In this document: positions 1 to 8,171 of the stretch, piece after piece
How the letters are laid out: every line of letters begins with the position of its first letter
Numbering within the stretch: position 1 is the stretch's first letter
Made by a program: the position numbers and the translations under genes
NCBI RefSeq assembly: GCF_001651875.1
Contig: NZ_LNQB01000068.1
Coordinates: 1-64,000 of the forward strand
DNA: 64,000 nt
Reading direction: 5' to 3'
Source of the DNA: Sinorhizobium saheli
Lineage (GTDB): Bacteria; Pseudomonadota; Alphaproteobacteria; Rhizobiales; Rhizobiaceae
Notes under the pieces: model-generated
Told to the model about the DNA's origin: nothing
The model's database searches: none
Seen by the model: the letters and a program-made list of their open reading frames with translations, nothing else

Positions 1-1
1 C

Positions 2-136
2 AACCTGCCGACGGCCGGCGTCGATTTCCACGTGCCGTTCGGCGGCCGCAAGGGCTCGTCCTACGGCCCGCGCGAGCAGGGAAGATACGCCGCCGAATTC
101 TACACGACCGTCAAGACCGCCTACACGCTGGCTTGA
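2..136 (+). CDS. Aldehyde dehydrogenase, C-terminal fragment (cut by window edge)
   Basis: The first 45 codons hold only the C-terminal end of an NAD(P)-dependent aldehyde dehydrogenase. The reading frame has the family's closing pattern PFGGRKGSS, then GPREQG and EFYTTVKTAY just before the TGA stop. This end is typical of the 2,5-dioxovalerate (alpha-ketoglutarate semialdehyde) dehydrogenase branch. The next gene, 84 bases on and on the same strand, is an L-arabinonate dehydratase. The pair would therefore supply the second and last steps of the oxidative arabinose route to 2-oxoglutarate. The substrate is inferred from context, because the catalytic Cys and Glu lie outside the window. Confidence 0.8.
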   Translation, partial: NLPTAGVDFHVPFGGRKGSSYGPREQGRYAAEFYTTVKTAYTLA

Positions 137-220
137 CGAGCAGGGGGTGAGGAGACGGGCGGAACCGCCCGCTCCGACGCCCCCATGTTTCCGCCCGACC
201 AGGGCCAGAAGGAAGAAGAG

Positions 221-1966
221 ATGAAGAAGAAAGCTGAGTGGCCGCGTAAGCTCCGTTCGCAGGAATGGTTCGGGGGAACTGGCAAGAACGCCATCATGCA
301 TCGCTCGTGGATGAAGAACCAGGGGCTTCCTGCCGATACCTTCGACGGCCGGCCGATCATCGGCATCTGCAACACCTGGTCGGAACTGACCCCGTGCAAC
401 GCGCACCTGCGCGATCTTGCGGAGCGGGTGAAGCGTGGCGTGTACGAGGCCGGCGGCTTCCCGGTCGAGTTCCCGGTGTTCTCGACCGGTGAGAGCACGC
501 TGCGTCCGACGGCGATGATGTTCCGCAACCTCGCGGCCATGGACGTCGAAGAGGCGATCCGCGGCAATCCGGTCGATGGCGTCGTGCTGCTCGGCGGCTG
601 CGACAAGACCACGCCCAGCCTTCTGATGGGTGCGGCAAGCGTCGACATCCCGGCGATCGTCGTCTCGGGCGGTCCGATGCTGAATGGCAAATGGCGCGGC
701 AAGGATGTCGGCTCCGGCACCGCGGTCTGGCAGTTCTCCGAAATGGTCAAGTCCGGCGAGATGACGCTAGAGGAGTTCATGGATGCCGAGCAGGGCATGG
801 CCCGCTCGGCAGGAAGCTGTATGACCATGGGCACGGCCTCGACCATGGCGTCGATGGCCGAAGCGCTCGGCATGACGCTCTCGGGCAACGCCGCCATCCC
901 CGCGGTCGACGCGCGCCGGCGGGTGATCTCGCAGCTTACCGGCCGCCGCATCGTCGAGATGGTCAAGGAAGACCTGAAGCCTTCCGACATCCTGACCAAG
1001 CAGGCCTTCGAGAACGCCATCCGCGTCAACGGCGCCGTCGGCGGCTCGACCAATGCGGTGCTGCACCTCCTGGCGCTTGCCGGCCGTGTCGGCGTCGACC
1101 TGACGCTGGACGACTGGGACAGGCTCGGCCGCGACGTGCCGACGATCGTCAACCTGCAGCCCTCCGGCAAGTATCTGATGGAGGAGTTCTATTATGCCGG
1201 CGGCCTGCCGGTCGTCATCAAGGCGGTCGCCGAGATGGGGCTCCTGCACAACGATGCCATCACCGTCAGCGGCGACACGATCTGGAACGACGTCAAGGGC
1301 GTCGTCAACTACAATGACGACGTCATCCTGTCGCCGGAGAACGCCTTGACGAAGTCGGGCGGCATTGCCGTGCTGCGCGGCAACCTCGCGCCGCGCGGCG
1401 CCGTCCTGAAGCCCTCGGCCGCCTCGCCGCATCTGATGCAGCACAAGGGACGCGCGGTCGTCTTCGAGAGCATCGAGGACTATCACGCCCGCATCAACCG
1501 GGACGATCTCGACATCGACGAGAACTGCATCATGGTGCTGAAATATTGCGGCCCGAAGGGATATCCCGGCATGGCCGAGGTCGGCAACATGGGCCTGCCG
1601 CCGAAGGTGCTGAAGAAAGGCATCACCGACATGATCCGCATTTCGGATGCACGCATGTCGGGGACGGCCTACGGCACGGTCATCCTCCACACGGCGCCTG
1701 AGGCTGCCGAAGGCGGGCCGCTGGCGCTCGTCGAGAACGGCGACGTGATCGAGGTCGATATCCCGAACCGCAAGCTGCACCTGCATGTCTCGGACGAGGA
1801 ACTCGCCCGCCGCCGTGCCGCCTGGGTTTCTCCGGTCAAGCCGCTCACCGGCGGCTATGGCGGCCTCTACATCAAGACCGTCATGCAGGCCGACTCCGGC
1901 GCCGACCTCGACTTCCTCGTCGGCGCGCGCGGCGACCGCATCCCGATGGATCGCGACAGCCATTGA
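221..1966 (+). CDS. L-arabinonate dehydratase (IlvD/Edd family)
   Basis: This 581-aa enzyme of the dihydroxy-acid dehydratase family probably dehydrates L-arabinonate to 2-keto-3-deoxy-L-arabinonate in the cytoplasm. With the ATG at 221 (preceded by GGAAGAAGAG) the Fe-S cysteines fall at C59 (LTPCNAH), C127 (GGCDKTTPS) and C200 (AGSCMTMG). From memory these are the numbers of the [2Fe-2S] ligands in the Rhizobium leguminosarum L-arabinonate dehydratase, which supports this start over the in-frame ATG at 185. The C-terminal half carries the family's DARMSGT motif. The gene follows an aldehyde dehydrogenase in the same direction and ends just before degenerate RIME-like repeats. The family also includes IlvD, Edd and xylonate dehydratase. 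The sugar-acid branch is clear, but the exact substrate is inferred. Confidence 0.85.
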   Translation: MKKKAEWPRKLRSQEWFGGTGKNAIMHRSWMKNQGLPADTFDGRPIIGICNTWSELTPCNAHLRDLAERVKRGVYEAGGFPVEFPVFSTGESTLRPTAMMFRNLAAMDVEEAIRGNPVDGVVLLGGCDKTTPSLLMGAASVDIPAIVVSGGPMLNGKWRGKDVGSGTAVWQFSEMVKSGEMTLEEFMDAEQGMARSAGSCMTMGTASTMASMAEALGMTLSGNAAIPAVDARRRVISQLTGRRIVEMVKEDLKPSDILTKQAFENAIRVNGAVGGSTNAVLHLLALAGRVGVDLTLDDWDRLGRDVPTIVNLQPSGKYLMEEFYYAGGLPVVIKAVAEMGLLHNDAITVSGDTIWNDVKGVVNYNDDVILSPENALTKSGGIAVLRGNLAPRGAVLKPSAASPHLMQHKGRAVVFESIEDYHARINRDDLDIDENCIMVLKYCGPKGYPGMAEVGNMGLPPKVLKKGITDMIRISDARMSGTAYGTVILHTAPEAAEGGPLALVENGDVIEVDIPNRKLHLHVSDEELARRRAAWVSPVKPLTGGYGGLYIKTVMQADSGADLDFLVGARGDRIPMDRDSH

Positions 1967-2003
1967 TGGAAATAGGCTGAACTGTCTGAAGTCCCGGGCG
2001 CAT

Positions 2004-2200
2004 TTGCCCCTCACCCTGACCCTCTCCCCGTCCTGACATCGTTCTGGGGGGGGGGGAGGGGATTTGGAGTTCGCCGCTCGCCCTTTCTTCCGTGGCTCAG
2101 GAGAGGAGGCTGGGGCGGTGCGACGCGTCTCCTTCGCCCCGCTTGCGTTGCGACCGCCTGCGGGGAGAAAGTGCCGACAGGCCGGATGAAGGGCGAAATG
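2004..2200. repeat. Degenerate RIME-like palindromic repeat with a G11 run
   Basis: The stretch begins with CCCTCACCCTGACCCTCTCC and ends with GACAGGCCGGATGAAGGG. These are the two ends of the rhizobial intergenic mosaic palindromes seen elsewhere in the window. The middle is broken up, and an uninterrupted run of 11 G lies at 2046-2056. It fills the space between the convergent arabinonate dehydratase and transglutaminase genes. No reading frame here is convincing. Confidence 0.65.
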
Positions 2201-2214
2201 GGCCCGCCCGACGT

Positions 2215-3063
2215 TTACTGGCTCTGCGCCTGGCTCTGCTCGCCTTGCCTCTGACTTTGCGTCTGCCCCTGCCGCTCCACCGTCACCGCCACCTTCAAGG
2301 TCTCGCTTGCCACACCGTGCACCAGTCCGGAGACCGGTGCGGCGTCGCGGTAGCAGAGGCCAGAGGCGATGCGGACGTAGCGGTCGTCGGGGCAGATCTT
2401 GTTGGCGGGGTCGAAGCCGACCCAGCCGAGGCCGGGAATATGGATGTCGGCCCAGGCGTGGCTCGCGGTCTGTTCGGGATCACCCTCCACCATCAGGTAG
2501 CCGGAGACGTAGCGGGCCGGGTGGCCAAGCGTGCGGGCGGCGGCGATGAGGATGTGGGCGTGGTCCTGGCAGACGCCTTTGCCGCGCGCCAGAGCCTCCT
2601 CCGCGCTGGTGTCCGTGAGCGTCTCGCCCGACTTGTATTCGACCGTCTCGTGGATCATCGCCATCAGCGCATGCATGCGCTCGAGGTCAGTCTCGCCTTC
2701 GGCCGATTTCGCGAGATCGCGGACAAGCTTGCCTGCCTTGCTCAGCGGCGTCTCGCGCAGATAGAGCCAGAGCGGCACATGGGAATGGTGCGGCCCGAAG
2801 ACGCCGGCCTTATCCTCCGTATCGACCTCGCCGCTCGCCTCGATCCGGAAGGTCTTCCGGTCGGCATCGATGCTGACGAGATGCGTGCGATTGCCGAAGT
2901 GATCGTCATAGGCGACCTCGACGACGGCACCCTCGACGAGCGTGCGCCAGTTCAGGACCGTCTGGCCCGGCTGTGTCGTCGGCGTCAGGCGCAGGCGCTG
3001 CAGCGCATAGGGCACCGGCTCGTCGTAATGGTACTCGGTCGTGTGGCTGATTTTCAGGTGCAT
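2215..3063 (-). CDS. Transglutaminase-like protease family protein (COG1305)
   Basis: This 282-aa protein starts MHLKISHTTEYHYD, the usual N-terminal beta domain (Bact_transglu_N) of this family, with GAGGAGATTGGG as ribosome binding site. The transglutaminase core follows. Its Cys is in GKGVCQDHAHI, its His in ASHAWADIHIPG and its Asp in VGFDPANK, so the Cys-His-Asp triad is complete. The C-terminus is Gln/Ser-rich. It is the last gene of a minus-strand operon with the alpha-E and ATP-grasp genes, 16 bases behind the former. In the comparative genomic work of Iyer and colleagues on ATP-grasp amidoligases, this trio is predicted to make, modify or cleave a small peptide. No substrate is known. 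Confidence 0.88.
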   Translation of the reverse strand: MHLKISHTTEYHYDEPVPYALQRLRLTPTTQPGQTVLNWRTLVEGAVVEVAYDDHFGNRTHLVSIDADRKTFRIEASGEVDTEDKAGVFGPHHSHVPLWLYLRETPLSKAGKLVRDLAKSAEGETDLERMHALMAMIHETVEYKSGETLTDTSAEEALARGKGVCQDHAHILIAAARTLGHPARYVSGYLMVEGDPEQTASHAWADIHIPGLGWVGFDPANKICPDDRYVRIASGLCYRDAAPVSGLVHGVASETLKVAVTVERQGQTQSQRQGEQSQAQSQ

Positions 3064-3079
3064 CCCAATCTCCTCAGCC

Positions 3080-4021
3080 TCAGTGGTAGAACCGGTAGCC
3101 GTCGGTGATTTCCTGCCCCAGACGGTTGTTGTGGCTGATGAACTCTTCCAAATATTCGTGCAGCCCCTGATCCATGATGTCGTCGATCGATCGATTGCGA
3201 AGCGATTCGAGCGTCTGTTCCGCGGTCTCGTGAGCCGCATGCCGTTCGCCGTATTCGCGCGCGAGGTAGCCGAGATTGCTGACGATCTTCTCGTAGCAAT
3301 AGGCGAGCGAGCGCGGCATGCGGCCGTTCGAGATCAGGAAGTCGGCGATGTTCGCGGGCCTGAGCTCGGCGTCATAGACCCAGCCATAGGCCCGGTGCGC
3401 CGAGACCGAGCGCAGGATCGACTCCCATTGCACATTGTCCATCGACGACCCGACGGCGGAGACCGCCGGCAGCAGGACGTAATATTTCACGTCGAGGATG
3501 CGGGCGGTGTTGTCGGCCCTCTCGATGAAGGTGCCGATCCGCGAGAAGTTGAAGATCTCGTTCCTGAGCATCGTGCCGTGGAAGGCGCCGCGGATGAGGC
3601 CGGCCCGGCGCTTGATGGCGTCGATGATCTCGGGCATGTCGGCGGGCCGCGCCTTCTTGGCGAGCAAGGCCCTCATCTCGATCCAGCATTCGTTGGTCGC
3701 CTCCCAGGTCTCCCGCGTCAGCGCGGTGCGGACCATGCGGGCATTGTGGCGGCCCGCCTCGATGCAGGACATGACGCTCGAGGGATTGGCGCGGTCGCGC
3801 AGCAGGAAATCGATGGCGTCGGCGCTCGTCAGTGTGTCGTGCACCTCGTCGTAAAGCTCGCGCACGCCGGCGCTCTGCAGCACGCCGTCCCAGTCGCCCT
3901 CCGTCGATGCGCTGCGCGTCAGCGACATGCGCAGGCCGGCGTCGATCAGGCGGGCGCCGTTCTCGGCGCGCTCGATATATCGGAACATCCAGTAGAGGCC
4001 GTTTGCAGTTCTTCCCAACAT
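3080..4021 (-). CDS. Alpha-E domain protein (DUF403, COG2307)
   Basis: This 313-aa protein opens with MLGRTANGLYWMFRYIERAE, the signature of the all-helical alpha-E family. The length is normal for the family and no catalytic motif is apparent. It lies 4 bases downstream of the ATP-grasp gene and 16 bases upstream of the transglutaminase, so the three are almost certainly co-transcribed. Alpha-E proteins accompany circularly permuted ATP-grasp enzymes in many bacteria. They are proposed to be helical partners or substrates of the peptide ligase, but the role is unproven. Confidence 0.9.
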   Translation of the reverse strand: MLGRTANGLYWMFRYIERAENGARLIDAGLRMSLTRSASTEGDWDGVLQSAGVRELYDEVHDTLTSADAIDFLLRDRANPSSVMSCIEAGRHNARMVRTALTRETWEATNECWIEMRALLAKKARPADMPEIIDAIKRRAGLIRGAFHGTMLRNEIFNFSRIGTFIERADNTARILDVKYYVLLPAVSAVGSSMDNVQWESILRSVSAHRAYGWVYDAELRPANIADFLISNGRMPRSLAYCYEKIVSNLGYLAREYGERHAAHETAEQTLESLRNRSIDDIMDQGLHEYLEEFISHNNRLGQEITDGYRFYH

Positions 4022-4025
4022 GGCC

Positions 4026-5435
4026 TCAGTCCTCCAGTACCCAGGTATCCTTGGTGCCGCCGCCCTGGCTGGAATTCACCACCAGCGAGCCCTCCTTCAG
4101 CGCGACCCGCGTCAGGCCGCCGGGAATGATCTGCACCTTGTCCGAGACGAGAACGTAGGGACGCAAATCGACGTGCCGCGGCGCGATGCCCTTGTTGACG
4201 AGGATCGGCACGGTCGAGAGCGACAGTGTCGGCTGGGCGATATAATTGCCGGGGCGCTCCTTGAGTTTCTCGGCGAAGGCGGCGCGCTCCCGCTTGTTCG
4301 CCGTCGGGCCGACGAGCATGCCGTAGCCGCCGGAGCCGTGCACCTCCTTGACGACGAGTTCCTCGAGATGCTCGAGCACGTATTTGAGGCTCTGCGGCTC
4401 CGAGCAGCGCCAGGTCGGGACGTTCTCGAGCAGCGGCTTGCGGCCGGTATAGAACTCGACTATCTCCGGCATGTAGGAATAGATCGCCTTGTCGTCGGAG
4501 ATGCCGGTGCCGGGCGCGTTGGCGATGGTGATATTGCCGGCGCGATAGACGTCCATGATGCCGGGAATGCCGAGGGCCGAATCCGGCCGGAAGGTGAGGG
4601 GGTCGAGGAAGTCGTCGTCGACGCGGCGGTAGAGCACGTCGATCGCCTCATAGCCGCGCGTCGTGCGCATCTTCACCTTGCCGTCGATGACGCGCAGGTC
4701 CGAGCCCTCGACCAGCTCGACCCCCATCATGTCGGCGAGGAAGGCATGCTCGTAGAAGGCCGAATTGTAGATGCCGGGGGTGAGCACGGCGACGCGCGGC
4801 TTGCCGGTGCAGCCGGGGGGCGCGAGCGACGACAGGCTCTGGCGCAGCAGGTAGGGGTAGTTCTCCACCGGCCGGACCCGGTTCTCATGGAAGAGCTCCG
4901 GGAACATCTGCATCATGGTTTCGCGGTTTTCCAGCATGTAGCTGACGCCCGACGGCGTGCGGGCATTGTCCTCCAGCACGTAGAACTGGTCCTCGCCGGT
5001 GCGCACGATGTCGGTGCCGACGATGTGGGTGTAGACGCCGCCCGGCGGCCGGAAGCCGATCATCTGCGGCAGGAAGGCATCGTTCTTCTCGATCAGCTCG
5101 CGCGGGATGCGGCCGGCGCGGATGATCTCCTGCTTGTGGTAAATGTCGTCGAGGAAGGCGTTGAGCGCGATGACGCGCTGCTCGATTCCCTGGGCGAGGC
5201 GGCGCCACTCGCGGCCGGAAATGATGCGCGGAATGAGGTCGAAGGGGATGAGCTTTTCGGAGGAATCGGCGTGTCCGTAGACCGCGAAGGTGATGCCCGT
5301 CTTACGGAAGATGTTTTCCGCTTCTTTCGATTTCGCTATGAGCCGGTTTCTGTCCTGGCTGGCATACCATTGATGATAAGTCGAATATGGCTGGCGCGGA
5401 CTGCTGTCCGCATTGATCATTTCGTCAAATGCCAA
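4026..5435 (-). CDS. Circularly permuted type 2 ATP-grasp protein (COG2308)
   Basis: This protein of about 469 aa is predicted to be an ATP-dependent carboxylate-amine ligase. Family marks include ENIFRKTGITF near the N-terminus, YVLEDNARTPSGVSYM, VLTPGIYNSAFYEHAFLA and, near the C-terminus, KEVHGSGGYGMLVGP. The last is the ATP-binding segment displaced by permutation. A TTG at 5433-5435 lies 8 bases after AGGGGA and gives the start (M)AFDEMINAD, which resembles homologue N-termini as I recall them. An in-frame ATG at 5462 lacks a good ribosome binding site but would add 9 residues. It is the first gene of the ATP-grasp/alpha-E/transglutaminase operon. The Anbu-type peptidase often found with this trio is not in the window. 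Confidence 0.87.
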   Translation of the reverse strand: MAFDEMINADSSPRQPYSTYHQWYASQDRNRLIAKSKEAENIFRKTGITFAVYGHADSSEKLIPFDLIPRIISGREWRRLAQGIEQRVIALNAFLDDIYHKQEIIRAGRIPRELIEKNDAFLPQMIGFRPPGGVYTHIVGTDIVRTGEDQFYVLEDNARTPSGVSYMLENRETMMQMFPELFHENRVRPVENYPYLLRQSLSSLAPPGCTGKPRVAVLTPGIYNSAFYEHAFLADMMGVELVEGSDLRVIDGKVKMRTTRGYEAIDVLYRRVDDDFLDPLTFRPDSALGIPGIMDVYRAGNITIANAPGTGISDDKAIYSYMPEIVEFYTGRKPLLENVPTWRCSEPQSLKYVLEHLEELVVKEVHGSGGYGMLVGPTANKRERAAFAEKLKERPGNYIAQPTLSLSTVPILVNKGIAPRHVDLRPYVLVSDKVQIIPGGLTRVALKEGSLVVNSSQGGGTKDTWVLED

Positions 5436-5750
5436 AGGCGTGGTCCCCTTATTTTTGACCATTTGAGTACAACGCCGAGTGCAATGCAAGAAGCGTGCAC
5501 AGTCGTGCGTCAAGAATTTGCGAATCCCCGTCGGCCGATTTGAAAGCGCTTTCGCTTCAAGGCATCCGGATGGATTCCGTCACCGGCCAGCGTTGCGCGG
5601 CGACGGACTTCGCCGCCTGACCTGCAAATGGGCATGTGCCTAAACTTTGGGCGATGGAGCGGCGGCCGCGCCTTGCCGATCATGCCCTGCTCGCAAAGAG
5701 CGTGGTAGAATGGCGTCGCGGACGGCCGAGACAGGAATGGGAATGGCGGC

Positions 5751-6212
5751 ATGGAGGCAGTCTACGAGATCGCGCGACGGCCGGCGCAGCGCATCACTGG
5801 TCGCATCTGGGAGGGCACGTTCGTCGAAGCGGCCGACGGTGCCGTCCATCGGCTGATCGCCGAGACGCAGGAGCATCGCCGGCGGACGCATCCGCGCGAC
5901 CATTCCGCCCTCATCGGCCTTTCCTGGAATGTCCGGCCCGAGGGCTTCAGCTATCTCGTCGGCTATGTCGGCGACGATCACACGACATTCGCCGAGCCGG
6001 AGCACCGGGACCTGCCGGCCATGCTCTTCGCGACGACGATACACCACCCGGAGGACGGAGACGTCTTCGTCCAATACCGGCGGATGTACGACTGGATCGC
6101 CGCCGAGGGACACATCGTCGACGCGACCTGTCTCCAGTATCGTGAAGAATACGAGGCCGGTTTCGTTTCCCCGTCCGCTTCTTCCCTCCGCCTGATGGTT
6201 CCGATCCGCTGA
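5751..6212 (+). CDS. GyrI-like / effector-binding domain protein
   Basis: This 153-aa soluble protein resembles the GyrI-like small-molecule binding domain found at the end of AraC regulators and as free proteins. The pattern includes RRPAQRITGRIWEGTF at the start, LSWNVRPEGFSYLVGY in the middle and VFVQYRRMYDWIAAEGH near the end. It carries no DNA-binding domain. It stands alone, divergent from the ATP-grasp operon and just upstream of a drug/metabolite exporter on the same strand, so a ligand-sensing or sequestering role is possible. The antisense frame at 5640-6113 was rejected in its favour. The fold call is by eye. Confidence 0.68.
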   Translation: MEAVYEIARRPAQRITGRIWEGTFVEAADGAVHRLIAETQEHRRRTHPRDHSALIGLSWNVRPEGFSYLVGYVGDDHTTFAEPEHRDLPAMLFATTIHHPEDGDVFVQYRRMYDWIAAEGHIVDATCLQYREEYEAGFVSPSASSLRLMVPIR

Positions 6213-6309
6213 TGGTCACATCAGAAAAATTGCTTTGACGGCGCGCATCGCGCCCTCTATCGCAACGGTTCCGATCCCGTGTGGATCGCCATGTGGCAGG
6301 GAAACGCCG

Positions 6310-7233
6310 ATGATGCTCGCCCGCCTGGCTCCGGCCATCTTCGTGCTGCTCTGGTCGACCGGCTGGGTCGTTGCCAAATATGCGGCCTTTTTCGCCGATC
6401 CCTTGACCTTCCTGGCGCTGCGCTACAGCTTCGCCATTCTGCTCTTCATCGGCTTCTGCATGGCGACCGGCGCGCGTTGGCCGCGCTCCCTGCCCGTGAT
6501 CGGCCATGCGGTCGTCTCCGGCATCCTGCTGCACGGTTTCTATCTCGGTGCCGTCTGGTGGGCGATCGGGCAGGGCGTACCGGCGGCGATCTCCGGCATC
6601 ATCGCCGGCCTGCAGCCGCTGATGACGGCTGCGGTCGCGCCGTTCCTGATCGGTGAAAGATTGAGCGGGCAGCAGCGGCTCGGGCTCGTGCTCGGCTTCT
6701 TCGGCATCGCGCTCGCGGTCGCGCCGAAGATGCTGGCGATCGATACGGGCGCGACGCCGATCGACCTCCTGCCGGTGATCGTCAACGTCGTCGGCATGGC
6801 GGCGGTGACCTACGGAACGCTCTACCAGAAGCGGCACCTGCAGAACGGCGACATCCGGTCGATCGCGGCCCTGCAATATGCCGGCGCGCTCATCGTCACC
6901 ATCCCGCTCGCGCTGATGCTCGAGGACCTCAACGTCACCTGGAACCTCCAGCTCGTCGCGGCCCTTGCCTGGTCGGTGCTCGGCCTCTCCATGGGAGCGA
7001 TCGCGCTGCTCCTCTACCTCATCCGCAGAGGCCAGGTGTCGCGGGCCGCATCGCTCATCTATCTCGTACCCCCGCTTGCGGCGGTGCAGGCGGCGCTCTT
7101 CTTCGGCGAGGCGCTGACCTGGCCGATGATCGTCGGCACCATCATCGCGGTGACGGGTGTCTATCTCACCAACCGCAAGGTCGCGGGCCCGGCCGCCTCC
7201 GGCGAGCGCGCGAGCGGCGTGGCGGCGCGTTGA
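6310..7233 (+). CDS. DMT family transporter (two EamA domains)
   Basis: This 307-aa inner-membrane protein has about ten hydrophobic helices in two EamA repeats. It begins MMLARLAPAIFVLLWSTGW and has GRxxG-like turns and the late helix VPPLAAVQAALFFGEAL. The first ATG at 6310 follows CAGGGAAACG. A longer frame from 6235 adds a non-hydrophobic leader of low quality and was not used. Family members export amino acids or other small metabolites, and the substrate cannot be told here. The next gene, an isochorismatase-like hydrolase, follows after 49 bases and may be co-transcribed. Confidence 0.88.
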   Translation: MMLARLAPAIFVLLWSTGWVVAKYAAFFADPLTFLALRYSFAILLFIGFCMATGARWPRSLPVIGHAVVSGILLHGFYLGAVWWAIGQGVPAAISGIIAGLQPLMTAAVAPFLIGERLSGQQRLGLVLGFFGIALAVAPKMLAIDTGATPIDLLPVIVNVVGMAAVTYGTLYQKRHLQNGDIRSIAALQYAGALIVTIPLALMLEDLNVTWNLQLVAALAWSVLGLSMGAIALLLYLIRRGQVSRAASLIYLVPPLAAVQAALFFGEALTWPMIVGTIIAVTGVYLTNRKVAGPAASGERASGVAAR

Positions 7234-7282
7234 GACGGGCGGCAATCAACGATTACAGGCGGATTCCGGAGCTCGACCGATA

Positions 7283-7840
7283 ATGACCAAAGCGCTTCTG
7301 ATCATCGACGTACAAAACGCGATCCTGTCGGGAAAAGGCACGCCGGAGCGGCAGCCGCACATCGATGCGGCGCTCAACGAGACGGTGGAGCGCCTGCGCA
7401 TCCTTCAACGGGAGGCCCGCCGTGCCGGCATCCCGGTGGTGCTCGTCCAGCATGACGGCGCGCCGGACCATCGCCTGGCCGTGGGCACCCATGGCTGGGC
7501 CATTCGCGAGGAAATCGCACCCGGGCCAAGCGACGTTGTCGTGCACAAGACGAGTTGCGACTCCTTCTTCGAAACCGATCTTGCAGAGCGCCTTCAGGAG
7601 CGCTCGGTGACGCATCTGGTCGTCGGCGGATGCATGACTCAGTTCTGCGTCGATACGACCGTGCGGCGCGCCGTCTCGCTTGGATTTGACGTGACGCTCG
7701 TCGCCGATGGCCACATGACGGGGGATACGGGGAGCCTGTCGTTTCCCGAGATCATCGCGCATCACAACGGAACGCTCGACGGCTTTGATGCGGGCCGGGC
7801 CCAGGTCGAGGTCCGCCCCGCCGCCGAGATCGCGTTCTAA
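7283..7840 (+). CDS. Isochorismatase-family cysteine hydrolase
   Basis: This 185-aa protein has the isochorismatase-like fold. An N-terminal catalytic Asp sits in ALLIIDVQNAIL, a Lys in VVHKTSCDSFFET, and the nucleophile Cys in LVVGGCMTQFCVDTTVRRA after the usual cis-peptide region. Relatives hydrolyse N-carbamoyl compounds, nicotinamide or isochorismate. The start at 7283 (MTKALLIID) fits the family length, and the frame upstream to 7157 is a shadow of the transporter gene. It follows the EamA transporter closely. The substrate is not predictable from sequence. Confidence 0.85.
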   Translation: MTKALLIIDVQNAILSGKGTPERQPHIDAALNETVERLRILQREARRAGIPVVLVQHDGAPDHRLAVGTHGWAIREEIAPGPSDVVVHKTSCDSFFETDLAERLQERSVTHLVVGGCMTQFCVDTTVRRAVSLGFDVTLVADGHMTGDTGSLSFPEIIAHHNGTLDGFDAGRAQVEVRPAAEIAF

Positions 7841-8171
7841 AAAGCCGGCGGCGATCGATCGTAGCAAACGGGGCCGCAACGCAATGTGCTGCAGCGACCT
7901 TCGCCGACAGATCACAGTGCACGGCAGCGGCCGATTGCTGCGTCGGCGGCTGTGGTCGGCACACGCTCCTCTCCGAACCTCATTCCTGTGCTTGTCACAG
8001 GAATCCAGCCAGCCCAAGTCCTTGGGCTGAAGAGATTCTTCCGCGCCGCAGACGCGGCGCTGCTGGATCCCTGTGACAACAGGGACGAGGGAGAAAAAGC
8101 AGCGGACGCCAACCTCAGTTGCGTTGCCGTCGTGTACCGCGCGTCTGACAAGACGCGCGGCGCTGTATGGG
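7841..8171. repeat. Intergenic region with a large imperfect palindrome (7985-8090)
   Basis: No gene is seen between the hydrolase and the convergent helicase gene. The region holds a long imperfect inverted repeat. GTCACAGGAATCCAGC around 7994 pairs with GCTGGATCCCTGTGAC around 8070, and a nested perfect-type palindrome AGCCCAAGTCCTTGGGCT lies at 8011-8028. The left half, including the nested palindrome, recurs in inverted orientation at 15424-15482. A fragment of the GCAGCGACCTT repeat family lies at about 7890. It could fold as a transcript end for both flanking genes. Confidence 0.7.

Noticed and set aside
5640-6113. Minus-strand frame opposite the GyrI-like gene
   Set aside because: The plus-strand protein has a believable domain pattern and hydrophobic core; the minus frame does not.
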